Assembly: GCF_000972845.2 (NCBI RefSeq)
Contig: NC_040018.1
Location: forward strand, 15,473,157-15,537,156
Reading direction: 5' to 3'
Origin: Larimichthys crocea
Lineage: Eukaryota > Chordata > Actinopteri > Sciaenidae
Length of the DNA stretch: 64,000 bases
Position numbers and translations under genes: made by a program
The notes under the pieces: generated by a model
Seen by the model: the letters and a program-made list of their open reading frames with translations, nothing else
Told to the model about the DNA's origin: nothing
Database searches by the model: none
Shown: one piece after another, positions 35,501 through 48,312 of the stretch
How positions within the stretch are numbered: the first letter of the stretch is position 1
Layout of the letters: each line of letters opens with the position of its first letter

Positions 35501-38500
35501 GAGCATGTGGTCTAAAGCTATCAATTACTATCTATAACCCAGGCACAGCAACAGGTTTTAATAGCCTCTGACCCTTCACCCCACTGGCATGGAAACCCTG
35601 CTCTGCACCTGAACCATGAGCAACATGAACACAATTTGGAACTGGCCTGTGAAAGGTTCTCCTCCTCCTTTTGCTATTTGTAAAGACTTGTGTTTTGAGG
35701 AGCTACAGAAGGATCTACACAACAAAGGCATCAAGGCTGAGATGTGACAGCAAAGGCACAAGGCCGGAGTATGACGCACTTGCATACTGCATGAGTACAT
35801 CAATCTGAGCTGTCAACAGCCCTTTTTATGTTGAATGACATTTTATTTTGGAGCCAGAAATAATAAACACTTAAGGAAAATGAGGTGTTTCTTGCTCCCC
35901 TGATTGTTCACGCTGATTGCATCTTGGTGCTCCCAGCGAGTGTGTACGGACACAGAGGAGTTCTCTGCTTTGTAGCTGAAGATTACCATAGTGTTAGGTC
36001 TGAAATGATTTTTAGCACTTTTCTTGTCACGAGGCTCTGTGAGCTCGGCCCTTTTCTTAGTTGTTATGGGCCCAGGTGACATCTATGAGTGAACAAGCAT
36101 ATGGATGGATAAACCCTGTCCCCACGCTGACACACATGCACTCTTGCTCACACACACGATCTTGATCATCAGCGCCAAGCTCTTTCATTATTTAATCAGA
36201 GCCACTCTTTGCGGTGGCTAAATTATTGAGCAAGTGTATGTTCACACAATCCCTCGCTGAAAGGTAGTACATGGGTTTTCTGAAAACCCACTACTCCCAC
36301 ACAACAGCTATGAAACACACTGCGCCTCGCCTTAACAGCTCCTATCCTCTGCTATCTTTCTGTCTCCTCCTGATCTCTTGAGTAATGCTTTTACAAACAC
36401 AACTGGAGAAATTAGGCAGGAGTGAGCTAACTGACGTGTTACATATTTCAACAACTGATTTGTTGGAGGGAAAAAAAAAACAGAGAGGGAGGAGCCTCCC
36501 TCCCTCCCTCTCTCCCTCCCTCTCTCCTCCTGGCATCCTCTGGGCTCATAAAGGCAAACACACAGTCAAAAAGACAGAGACACTAATTCAGGATGCAGAT
36601 GGACAGGCAGACAGACAGATGGACTGAGGGAAGGACATGCAGATTTCTATTGGCTCTTGGAGGTAGCAGCACCCAGACTAGGGCCATGGCCATCCCAGTC
36701 TGTCTCAGCAGCATAACCCCTTCCTGTGGCAGAGATTTGGAGGTCCAAGGGACCAACTCCCTGCTCCCCCGGCTTCATCTCCTCCTAGGCCACAACTGCC
36801 CCCCAACCTCACATATTATACACACACAGCACACAACACACACATGCACACATCGCAACCCACGCCCACCAAGGAGGCCCTCCCTGCAGGGGCCTGGTGA
36901 CTCTTCCAGGGACCAGACAGGTGGTGGGAGCTGAGCGGGCATGCGAACGTCAGCCCACTGCCAAGGGCACGGTGCCAGCTGGCACGCAGTTAACAGGCGC
37001 ACTCCCTCAATGTAGAGCATGGTGCACACATGAAGATAACGGGCCTACACACATGCTTGTTTTAATGTACTTGTGAGGACCTTTCACCACAGAATGCGAA
37101 ACCATTACGGAAACTTTAGCTCTAAACAAATCACTTGAAGAGTCGAGGACAGGCCAAAATAACCACAAAAAAAAAACTCTGAAGTGGATGGAAGAAACTA
37201 GCAAGAGGGGGGGGGGGATTTTCTGTGAATAAATGTCAAGTGAGGCAAGTTATCTGTACAGTACACACATAGACACAAAGATATGCAGCGCGATTTATGT
37301 GCCCAGACAGCAGAAGCTGATCTATGTGTCTACAAGACATCTGTGTTCTTCATATAAATATAATCAAGCTAGCTATTCATTTTGCTTTAGTAAATACTTA
37401 ATCCTGGTCAAATGACTCACTCAAAGCTGTGGTGTGAAGCTACATAGCTAAAAGCAACACGTTTACTTCCAGCCTTAAAAGTGCAATACTCAGAGTGGGT
37501 GGCTGTATTAGAAAACTACATTAATTTAAATATTGCAAATGCAAACATACCATAATGGTGAGTTATAATAATAATCACACAAGATGGTTCCTTCTTGTAC
37601 CACACCCACCATACTAAATTCTCAAGAAAAAATTCAATCAATTTACATTCACTCACAGCAACAGGCATTCATTTTGATATGATTGTAGCAGTGTATGCTA
37701 AGCAGTTATTTGACTGACAAGTCAAAATCACCAGCGCAGGAATTAAAAAAAAATAATAATACTGCAATAGGCTGCTGCCAGGATATGCCGCTGTGAATAT
37801 CTGACTTAAAGTTTATGCTAAGGCAAGGCCAGTTGCAAACTGGGGAACACGATGAAAAAAAAAGATTTTAGAAATTGATGATGAATTCATTTATTTTGGA
37901 CATGGAGATGTGGTACACTCATGTCCTCTTGTGGCTGAAATTCAATAGAATATTGAATCTGCTTAAATACCCAGTTTCATTAAATCTAAAAAGTGTTGCT
38001 CTACGTATTTTAATCAAATCCACCCCAAAGCCTTTGAAAGAATTCTAAATTTCAAGGGTTCAATATGGTTTGCTACTTTAATTAAGCAGACTTTGACAGT
38101 AATCTTGAAACTGCTTTTCATTACTAACATGTATTTAAAGTGCACAAATATAATTCTTGAAATTTCAGGTCTAGAATTTTATATCGTCCAGACGACTAAA
38201 ACGTCACAAAACACATAATTCAAATTCTGTTGTCTGGTGGCACTAATCTCACCCCTTACAGTGCCGTGCATACCCTCTCACACATGTCACTGGCAGATTT
38301 TGCAGCATGTGTGTTATCACCATATGCCAACTAAAAGAGAGGCCTCATGTCTTAAACAACAGACTGTCTCTACATCAGACACCCACACGTCATGCTGTCC
38401 CAATGAGAGCTAAAGCCTTCTCCTCCAAATTTAAAAGCCCTCTCATAGGCATTTACGTTTAAACACACAGATATCGCACTTCTGAAAAACCAAACACTCA

Positions 38501-39800
38501 TCAAGTATGCACACTTAATTTCTGACCATTATCATCGCTTAGCTCACTCTTACGGTAACGACTTTAAGTATAAAACTATTTGCACTGTTTGTGGTTGCAG
38601 GCGTGCAGTTGCATGTGAGCCTGGATGGGAAGGTAATGAAAATTCTATTGACTCTGTGAGGAGTCTCTAATTATAAACAGGCCTACTTTTCTATTCAACT
38701 CAAACTGACAGACTGACAAGAACAATTGTCTTCCCCTCCCTCTGGAGACATTATACTTTGATAAAGAGAGTGCTTTTCTTGTTTGAGAGGAGAACAGAAA
38801 GTGTCATAATACCATTCCTCAAAAGTACCTCAAAAGATCTGACAGGACATCTACAGGCGGTTTTATGAGATGGAGGGAACTTGTTTTGTCGCTTTACTAA
38901 TTTATATGCCACTTCCACAGTGATACACTGCAGCAGGGTGGAGTGCCTGGTTTAGCGGAACATGGCTGTAACGGACAATGTACTACAGACTCATGATGAT
39001 ACACTCCAGCTGAAAATACAGCACACAGACAGTTTCTACATTACTGGAGTGTTTAACAGGCTTTTATAAACCTTTATCCCTCACAACTGGAGCTGTCTCT
39101 TACTTTTCCCTCTCTTTCTCTGTCTTCTGCTCTCCCTCTGTCTCCTTGTCTTGCTCCTTTGTTCTTTTTCATAGTTCATCCCCCACGCATGCATTTACTC
39201 CAACACTGCCTGCTTTTGCCTTCATTTTACCCTCACAGTCAATCTATTTTCCTTTGTTTTCCTCTAAAGATTAAAGCTACTTCGAGCTTAAGAAGCGTCA
39301 CAAGCTAACCAACTGAGACAGACATTTAAATTCATAGCCCACACACACACACACACACACAAGTGTCCAACCTGCACACACACACACTATTTGACAATAA
39401 ACACGTCAACATATGCCAGCAGGAGGAGGGCGGGGAGGATAACCGTTACAAAACTAACACTGCTTAATGGCTCTCTATTTTCTCCAGTTTCAGTCAGGAA
39501 CCTCCTTTAGCTGTGTGCTTAGTCTTTGCTCTGTGAAACACCCTCTTCTCCTTTCTCCTCGCTTCCCCCCACTCCCTCTGCCTCCTCCAGCTCTTGAGAG
39601 GTCCTGTCCCGGGCCGGCAGAATTGTGGCCGACCTTTCACCCCTGCTCGCTAATTACAGCACCATGGCGACACTTCAAGTACCCAGTCAACCCCGGTACC
39701 ACAAAAGTGTTCGCGTGTGCACACACAAAGAAAGAAATACACACACACACACACATGCACACACACTTGTCAGACCAACATTCCAAAATGCATCAGCAAC
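35501..39800. other. Non-coding DNA
   Basis: A stretch at 35885-36080 is open on both strands without a recognisable protein. A GGAGGAGCCTCCC hairpin and CCCT run lie at 36487-36530, and a G11 run at 37207-37217. AT-rich unique sequence fills 37480-38600. A CA run of about 20 bp lies at 39342-39361. No gene is recognised. Confidence 0.5.
39655..39675 (+). promoter_or_regulatory. Partial RE1/REST-like site
   Basis: CAGCACCATGG (39657-39667) matches the left half and centre of the RE1 consensus. The right half (CGACA) fits only if two extra bases are allowed. It may be a weak neuron-restrictive silencer site or chance. Confidence 0.25.

Positions 39801-39841
<41 letters not shown>
39801..39841. 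repeat. (AC)n microsatellite
   Basis: AC array of about 41 bp; a shorter CA array lies 60 bp upstream. Confidence 0.96.
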
Positions 39842-39845
<4 letters not shown>

Positions 39846-41560
39846 CCAGCAAGCTTGCTCTACAAAGTCATTTAATTGGGGCCTCTTTTCAATCCTGAAT
39901 GGCAGAGATTCCTCTGACCTAGCTATTACAATAGAGAGCCCCCACCCCTCCCACCTCCCACCACCCTCTCTTCCTCCTCATCACTCCCACTCAACCACCA
40001 AACACCCCGCCCCATCTCCCTCCACCTTTCTCATTCTTTCTTCTCATTTTTGTTTACAGAAGGCAGATAGGAGAATAAGGATGAAGAATTCCTTCAGGCT
40101 CTGTCTGCAGTTATAAGAGCTCTTCCTACCCAGTGTAAGCTCTGTCCCTCATCGTCCTCAGGCACCTATAAGACCTCTGGTTTCTGCCCCCTGCCCTCAG
40201 CCCTGCTCTAAGCCTAAGATATGCAGATGTGCTGTTGTATGGATTGGCAGAATTTAAGCGTCCATATTTTTTCGTCCTCTTCTGGGTTTCACTTATTTAT
40301 TCACCTGCCATTTGAAAACTGGGTCTTTTGTAAATGTGTTGTTTCTATTTTTAAACCATTTGACCCGACAAAGATCCAACAGGAATTGCAACAGTGTCTG
40401 TTTGTGGTGTGGAATCAGCGAGTAGGCGTTATTTTTTCCATCAATGCTGTTTTCCACTAGCCTTGGACCTATACGTAATGTGTATAACTACGCTCCTTCT
40501 GTTGTTTATTTGTTACATGAAGGTAAACCTTTGATATTCATAAAAATACTTGTAATGCATGCAGGTGAAATAACAACCCCAAACATAAGGATATATAGTC
40601 TCTCAAATCATGTAGTGGTAGTAATAATCCCCTTTGTCTGACAAAAGTTTTTGCTCTTGGTCATTCTTCAGACTGTCATAAACATTTACAGTCATTATGA
40701 TGTCATGCTGCTTCTTTTGGTCCCACTAGTGCTGTAGTTGGAGATTTCTGTAAATCCCGCAAGAGCCTGAGCCATCAAAGTGTCTTAGACAGAGAATCAA
40801 CTCCGACACCTGTTCCCAATATGTCCCTGAAATGAAAAGCTGCTACAATATTTACAGTTTAAGGTGCATTGCTGAAAGGAGCTTACAAGAGCCCAGGATG
40901 ATGAGACTTTCATTCCTCTTTGGTTACACAAAAGTCTGACCTTTGAACCTGTTCCACCTGCAGAGTGCAACAACAGGCTCTGTCATCACAGCCAGAGGTC
41001 AAGGAAGGAAATAAAAATCCCATGAAACTTTCTCAGTTGCATGCCTTCAACTGTCTGAGCGAGCACCTGTCTGTCTCTTCCTCTCTGTGTTTGGAAAGCA
41101 ACAGCATAGAGAGGACGTGTGTGTCCAGATGATGCGCGGTGTTCAGGGGCTCAAGAGAAACTGGATCGAGTACATGTGTGTATTTGTGTGTGTGTGCATG
41201 TGCTATCACTGTCTAACAGGTGGGAGACTCTGGCTGCTCTTTTCTGGAACAGTCTGGGAAACAAATGACATTTCCACTCCAAAGGGAAGAGGGAAAGCAG
41301 ATATACCACAGCCTGTTTGAAGAGCTGGGAACACAGCTATGGAAGAAAGGAGAGATGGATGGAGGAGTAGAGGGAGGAAGGGCGACACAAGAATATACCA
41401 CAGGAAACAAGAAAGATAAAGAGGAAAAGAGATATAGAGAGTTTTACAGAGAAGTAAAGAAATTAGCAGAGGTTATTGCTGTTAGAAAGAGATGATGAGG
41501 ATGGGTCTGTTCTCCTCATGGCTATGTTCTTTAGGATCTGTTATGGATGTTACACATCCT

Positions 41561-41594
<34 letters not shown>

Positions 41595-41857
41595 AGGCAG
41601 GCTTGTTAAGCTGGGAATTCCTCACGGCGCAGTGCACTCTTGTGCGCGGCAGGCAGAGCATCCATTATGTATGCCCCACACACGCCGTCTCTTTACATGG
41701 GTCAGTGCCACACACATGCACACGCACAGATACACACTCGTGTACACACAGACAAATGCAAACAGGGATACATGCATGCATACACAAAGTGGCCCGCAGA
41801 CACCCAAGCCTTTAGTCAAATGCCAGGAGAGCTGCCTCAAAGGCTCAAACTGTGTGT

Positions 41858-41859
<2 letters not shown>
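39842..41859. other. Non-coding DNA
   Basis: Holds a C-rich stretch at 39940-40030, AT-rich sequence at 40220-40700, a short CA run at 41572-41595 and CA/CG-rich dispersed repeats at 41700-41780. A splice-acceptor-like TTTGTTTACAG at about 40052-40062 has no convincing exon behind it. Confidence 0.5.
40937..40949 (-). promoter_or_regulatory. DR1-type nuclear receptor site
   Basis: TGACCTTTGAACC reads GGTTCAAAGGTCA on the minus strand, two half-sites with one-base spacing, close to the HNF4/RXR DR1 consensus. Confidence 0.4.

Positions 41860-41932
<73 letters not shown>
41860..41932. repeat. (AC)n microsatellite, 73 bp
   Basis: Uninterrupted AC array, the second longest perfect array in the window. 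Confidence 0.97.
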
Positions 41933-41937
<5 letters not shown>

Positions 41938-42639
41938 AAGACTAAAGACACCTTGCACTCAGACATTGTGTTTCTTTCAGAGCCGTGGCATCCAGTGGCT
42001 ATGCTAACACCTTTCTCCTTTTCATTTCAGAGAGATATGAGGGAGGGAGAGAGTGTGTGAGATATAAAGATAGAGAGGTGGCATAGAGGTAGAGAGGCTA
42101 AAGTCCTTCTTCAACAGAAAAAAATAAATGATTGCTGAATGATTCATCCTTAAAGAGCAGGAAGAAAGAAAGGAAAGGACAAAGCAAGAAAAAAGCCACC
42201 ATTTCCCACAGCACCCATTTCTCTATTACTCTAACTCCACCCATCCTCGCTTTTTATCCTTTGCTCCCTCTGCCTCTAATAACCAGGTATATCGCTCTCA
42301 CCCTCCTCTCTTTTATCTTTGTTAGAGCATATCTGTCTTCTCCAAGCCTATATCCTGTGCTATCCATTTTCTCTCCCTTATCTGTGCAAATCCATGTTGT
42401 GCCGCTGTTCTCTTTATGTGCTTCACTTCACATCTCTCCACTCTTACTCTCTCTCCCTTCTTCTCAGTTTGACCCCATCTCTCTCCCCCCCTCTCTCTCT
42501 CCTTCTCTCTCTCTGTCTTTCTCTCTCTATCTCTCTCTCTGTGTCTTTCTCTCTCTCTCTACGTTACTGAATGTCCTCTTTCTCCTTCTCTATTGTGCTG
42601 ACGGCAGAGCCAAAAGAGGCACACTGTGTGTAGGTTTGT

Positions 42640-42640
<1 letters not shown>
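41933..42640. other. Non-coding DNA with a long pyrimidine tract
   Basis: CT-rich sequence with TCTCTC arrays runs from about 42430 to 42560, giving spurious Leu/Ser frames. No gene is seen. Confidence 0.6.

Positions 42641-42678
<38 letters not shown>
42641..42678. repeat. (GT)n microsatellite
   Basis: Perfect GT array of about 38 bp; an AC array with a CGC interruption follows at 42886-42925. Confidence 0.96.
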
Positions 42679-42679
<1 letters not shown>

Positions 42680-45600
42680 TGCTGCTCTGACCCTCTAATC
42701 AGTGTGAGGAGAAACAGAGGAGGACTTGTGCTGCCCAGCAGGGTCAGAGGCCGTGTAGAGTCAGCCATTACCCTCTTTCACCGAGACACACACACAATTC
42801 CTGGGCTTCACGCCCAGTGAGGCATCTGCCTCCAAACAGACAGTCTTGTGTACAACAGCCCTGCTAGAAATACACACACACAAACCACACACACACACAC
42901 GCACACACACACACACACACACACAGGAATAGATAGGAAAGACCGAGCCAGTCTGTATCTATGCACTGTTTGACTGTTCCAACCCCAGGTCTCCTTATCA
43001 GCTGTCTCTCATCTATCACAGCCTTACAGACACAACTCTCATTCTTTCTACATACACAAACACACACACCTCTTAGGAGAACATTTCAGTTTGTGTTGAC
43101 ACAGCTCCTGCATCTTCAGCTGACCGCTTTGGTGTACAGGGTTAGAACGTTGTGTAAATAACATCTAATATGATTCATCAACGCACATACACGCAAAATC
43201 GTTAATTCCTAAAGACGTTAAGAAGTTATTATGAGTTTACAGCAGTTGCACTTCCATCTCTATCTCTAATGATATCTTAGACTATCTTAGACCTGATGCA
43301 CAATAATAGCCTCCACGTCACACACTGTATACAGTATACACACCCACTGCAGTGACACAGAATATGACAATATAAAGATTTGGTTGATTAAAATGGAAAT
43401 CCCCTATTTTTCTGCCTCTGGTTTGCATCACACCGCATCTCGTGTGTCATCTAGATGTGCACATCTACTGTGGTTCAGGGACTGAACCAAGAGGATGACA
43501 TGGCTCTTTAAGTTTCTGGTAAACAGCTGTGATGTAAAAATGCATGGCTGTTAAGCCTGCTGGACCTACAAGCAATTAATTACATTCAACTTAACCATTT
43601 TCTTCAGGGGTTCATCCTACATTAAGCTCAAAGCAGCATCCAGCCCTGATGAGAGCAGAGCCAATGTTGCACCGTAGGACGAGCTGGCAGGAGGAGGAAT
43701 GATATCAATTATGGAGGCTGCAGTTGTTGCCACTGTCGTCATCATCATCATCCTGATTGTCCCACAGCATTTATTCTCATCACCCATATGTTCGTGGTGA
43801 AAATACAGTTTAAACCTTTGTTCCATGTTTAATCCTATCATCTCTCCTGTCCTCTGCTTTACCCTGTCGCACCTCTCCTCCACCTCTCTCCTGCCTCTTT
43901 CATACAACCCCCTCCAAAATCATTCCCCTCTCCTCTCCTGCTCCATGTGACGGTCCCACACTGTTCCCTATAGACTGAAAGAAAGGCCAGCTTAACATTG
44001 TAGCAGCTTGACAACCAGGCACTAAAAGAGGGGGTGTAAAAAATGAAAAAAAGCCCTGTGTTTTCCCTTGAGCCTCTTCTTCCCTCCATCTCTGACCCCC
44101 GTCTCTCTGTCTCTCTGATTCTCTCCTCTAAGCTGGCTGATGGCGGAGGGGTCGGGGACCCTGGCTGAGTGGAACTCATTACAGACTCCCTTCATTTCCA
44201 TTCTGAGTGGGGCCTGTAGAGAGCGCGCGCACTGGGGCATTGAGGTGCACTCGCACAGGGAACAGGGCGAACACATTGAGCAAGACACCACTTATGAAGA
44301 GTGACGGCCAACAGAAACAGCCTTTAATACCCCCACAGAGGAATAAGAAGAGAGGAGGAGGGGGGCGGAGGGAAAGGGCGGGCTAGCACACCAACCACAG
44401 GAAGAGGGAAGAAGAGAGGGAGAGACGGCGAGGAGAGGAAGAGCAAAGCAAGAAAATAGTAGGACAAGGCAGAGACCAGGGCAAGTTGTGGGGCTGACAC
44501 AACAAGAAGGCTCATTTAATAAACATGAGCTGGAGCCCAGTGCAATCGAGTGCTACAACGGAAAGCTTATGCAGATGAGAGCCGACCTAATGACTAAATG
44601 GAGTGGATAGAGAAAAGAAAAGAAAAGGGAGGAGGGAGAGATTAGAGAGGGAATGGAAGGCAGAGGCGAGGGAGTAGTGTTTAAGTGTCTGTGATGGAGT
44701 GTAAACAGAGGAGTTTCTCTGCTGTGTAGTGAAAGACTTTGTTAAACACAGAGAAGGAGGAGAACTGAAAAGAACAAAGCCCATCGTGCAGCTGTGCATG
44801 TTAACACCAGACAACCAAGGGCATCATAGCAAGGGTGCAGCTCACACGGCCTTGTATAAACTCATCACGAGAGGACATGTTTACAAGTGAAGTGCAGACT
44901 CCATAAATATTGTTTCCATGGTAATATTTAATATTTTCTTTTACACTAAGTACATTCGTAGTAGAGATATGAAGCCACACAAAAAATGACTCATCTCACA
45001 CATGACCTTAACTTGACCGAGAATGGAAGGCAGTTAACATACTAGACAAACAGTGACACTCTGTTGTTTGTTTAAGAACCTCATCAGCCACAAATCAACA
45101 CAAATCAGGCTAATTTGCACCAATTACAGAGGGGCATTTGTGCATCAGTGAGTTCAGATAAGGGGCCCTGAGCTTTAAGAAAAGAAGAGGTTTAAAGACA
45201 TATGCAAAAGAAGAGCTTTTTTGATGGTGTGAGTGTGCAGGAGATGGGTCTGGGCTTCTGGAGGAAGAAAGCTGTTTACCTGGAACAGAGGATTATGGGA
45301 CAAGTCCCTGTGGCATGTTGGAAGCTGTGGGGGTCTGGGAGCTGGGCTGGGCCTTAAATCAGTTTAGGGAACAGTCACACCTCTCAAAGTCCCTCACCGC
45401 CACTGTCTCCTCCTTTTTCCCCCTGTGTCTGTCTGTCTCTGCCTTTCTCACACACATATACACACAAACACCCACACACTCTCTCCATCACCCCAAAATA
45501 TTTATCCACTCTCCATTCACTTTTTGCAAAAGGTTTAAGTCGCAGTTAGTTTCTGAACTTAATCCATCAGACACTTTTCCTTTTCTCCTTGCAGAAGTAA

Positions 45601-48090
45601 TTGTTTTTTTCCCCAAATACTGCAACAAGATGATTCAAAGTCATAGTTTTGAGAGTGTAAACATACATATACTGTATGTAGATAGTCAGTTCATATTAAG
45701 TGTGTTATTCATTCTTATAGCCAAATAAAGTATTATTGTAGTCAGTATTGTGAAGGACAAACAAAAATAGCTAAAATTAGATTTTAAATGAGCCTTCCAT
45801 GAAAATCTACCAGGGGAATGAGTCTGTGATGCCTTGCTATCATGGGATTTGATTCCTGCCCAGTTCTGCCGTGATATGGAAACAATAGTAGACGAAAGAG
45901 ATAAGGGAAAGCCTTGTCCAGGCTAAAACAGTATCCATATGATGTCACTAAAGGCTTTGTCTTCATAACATCAGTGACAGCTTTATCCTCCCCAGTTTGT
46001 CGAGGGACCACAGAAAATGCTGCAGTGAGATCAGAGAGAGGAGGAGAGCTGTGGGTGGACGCCAAATAGAACACTCCTACTCTAAAGTGGGACAGTCTGT
46101 TGGCAGCGTGAAGACTGTGTGTAAGCGTGTAATACAATTGTTTCTGTTCCTGTGTTATAAAGTGTTTGCATTCCTCACTTCTGTTTCTTCTTCTTCGCAT
46201 CCAGTGAGTGTGGGTGGATCTTTGTGTGTGTGTGTGTGTCTATTTGTGTTATTGAATTCACACAGTTGACGTGAGCTGGCGTATGTGTGTCTCTCTGTGT
46301 GAGTGGGAGTAAGAGTGTATGTGCCACACTGAGTTTAATTAGCCTGCGTGGTGCTAGCGGGGCTGTGGTCAGACAGGGCTGGTGGAGCGGTGAATGGGAG
46401 CAGGTGGCCTCTGCTACTTGGGGGAGTAAGTGTCCAGCCTCCAGAGTGGCTCACCCCTCCCACCTGCCCACACAACCCTGGCCTTGACTGATGGGGACAG
46501 AGGGCTTACCTGCATGGCTCTCTGAGCCTGAGGATGGCTGGTGGATGGTAATCACTAATCGCTAACATGCTGTCTTTTTGCCTGTCTGGCCTATATTCAC
46601 CCCACAACAGGGAGGGTGAAGCCTTTAGAAGAGGGGATTCTCTGTCTTAGAAGTAAGTCAAACTGGGAAAAACAGGACTCTGCTACACTGTCACAGCAGG
46701 GGCTCTGGAGGAAGACCAGGTCAAGAGCTGATAGCAATATTATGGCTCAGAGAAAGAACAAGGGAGAGAAGGACACAGGGTAGTGAGTGCCAGGTGGCAG
46801 CAGTGGCATGTCTCTGCCACCTGTCCTGGGGAATATGAACCCTTCTCGCTCCTCCTGTTCTCTCAGTGTGGGATGACACTGGCTCCCTGTCTGCCTGGCT
46901 GGCTCGCTGGCTGTCAGCCTGTCCATCTACCCGTATGGCCGTCTGTCATCCTCACTACTAGTCAGTTAGTCAGTCAGTCAGTCAGTCTCCCTTTTTGTCA
47001 GCCTGTCTGTTAGCCCATTAGTCTAGACAGTCTAAAACAGCTTGATAGCACCACCTGTATTCATCATCCCCTCTCCACTTTAATGTTTACCTCCACCGCA
47101 TCCATTTGTATCAATTTCTCAGCCTCATTATCCTCTTGGTTTATTGCCATCTTCCTCCCTTGCTGTCTTACAGATCCATCTCTCCTTCCTTCAACACCTT
47201 CCCTAACTCCTTGTCCTTCCTTAGCTCCTGGCCACAGTTCAGCCAAGCCAAGCACACTAATATGCTTTAGCTATGCACAAGTCATCATGGCAACCAGTCA
47301 TTTCAATTACAGCAACCACACATGCACCGGCTGACACACAAAAAAGTGCACGCACATACACAAATATGTATTTGCACAGTGCAATGGGAAACAATACCTC
47401 CGGCAAAACACAAAGAGCTTGTTTCATTCACTGCCAGCTACATTCAACTTCAAACAGGTCCTCCTCGTGCTTAATATGCACAGTCTACACTCTGCAGTCT
47501 CTTAGAAAGGAAATGACTCTTACAAAACACGGTGACTGGGTTGAAAAATGTCTATGAAGACATAGAGGTTGCGCTAGGGGTAACACCTAGGTTGGCAACA
47601 GGAAGCAGTTGGGAGAGGCACTGCTAGCATAGCCTGAAGCCTCGACTCCGCTGGTGTGTGGAGTACAAAGTGATGTTTGAAAATGCACGAAGACACGGGA
47701 GAATGCACGCACACAGGCACGAATGCACATAAACAATCAGTCATACGCATACATATACACACTCGCACACACATACACGCACAGAGGACAGTAGAAACTC
47801 CTCCTGCCAGCCCTGCACCATCTGTCTCTCTGTCTGTGCTTCACAGCCGTGCCCAAACAGGGCCCCAGCAGAGTCAGTGTGAAATTAGCTGCCTTTGTGG
47901 GGCTTTGTCTGCTTGTTCATGTCTGTTTGGGTGTACCAGCATGCTTGGTTTAGATGCGTATTTTAGAACATATTTGCTGTCAGACTGTCAAGAGGTAACC
48001 CACATTGGAGTGCTAATGTGTGTGTCTGTGTACGTAAGAGAGGTGGAGGGAGCAAGTAAATCCACGCTCTGATCTAATGGCTATTTCCCC
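42679..48090. other. Non-coding DNA
   Basis: Includes an AC array (42886-42925), a TGTATAC-A-GTATACA palindrome (43326-43340), and a repeat-poor patch at 43560-43830 with CAATTAATTACATTC and a short CAT-repeat. Purine tracts lie at 44340-44460 and 44600-44690, and an AGTC tetranucleotide repeat at 46960-46987. The minus-strand frame at 46200-45784 (138 codons) shows no domain. Confidence 0.5.
46960..46987. repeat. (AGTC)n tetranucleotide repeat
   Basis: Imperfect AGTC units with one TTAGTC variant; CTGG-rich sequence precedes it. Confidence 0.9.
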
Positions 48091-48103
48091 TGACCTCTGA
48101 CCT
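48091..48103 (-). promoter_or_regulatory. Perfect DR1 nuclear receptor site
   Basis: TGACCTCTGACCT reads AGGTCAGAGGTCA on the minus strand: two perfect AGGTCA half-sites one base apart. Confidence 0.5.
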
Positions 48104-48292
48104 CCAAACAACCACACTGACCTTAGCCTCTATACACTCCTACCCACACCAGCCTGCAAGTAAGGTTTTTGTATATATGTGTGTGTTTACATGCTATTGT
48201 CTGGCCAGTCCCTGGAAGCCTATCTGGCCCTGGTCGGCCATATCTAGCTCCCAGGGTGCTCTTTGATATTCACTCAGCACTCTGACCCTTTG

Positions 48293-48312
48293 CGACCTTT
48301 GACCTGACCTTG
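48293..48312 (-). promoter_or_regulatory. Overlapping half-site cluster (DR1 plus ERR/SF1-type)
   Basis: On the minus strand the sequence reads CAAGGTCAGGTCAAAGGTCG. This combines a CAAGGTCA monomer site of ERR/NR5A type with a DR1 that has one mismatch in its second half-site. Confidence 0.45.

Noticed and set aside
40052..40116. Candidate exon after TTTGTTTACAG
   Set aside because: Only about 18 codons to a stop with no recognisable peptide; no supporting donor site found.
41700..41780. Regularly spaced CACACA/CGCACA units that look like a direct-repeat array
   Set aside because: Degenerate microsatellite; no constant repeat-spacer structure, so not CRISPR-like.
41476..42060. 194-codon plus-strand frame
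   Set aside because: Two AC arrays supply most of its middle; the remaining residues match nothing I know.
45784..46200. 138-codon minus-strand frame with mixed composition
   Set aside because: Less repetitive than others, but no domain, no homologue recognised and no convincing splice sites.
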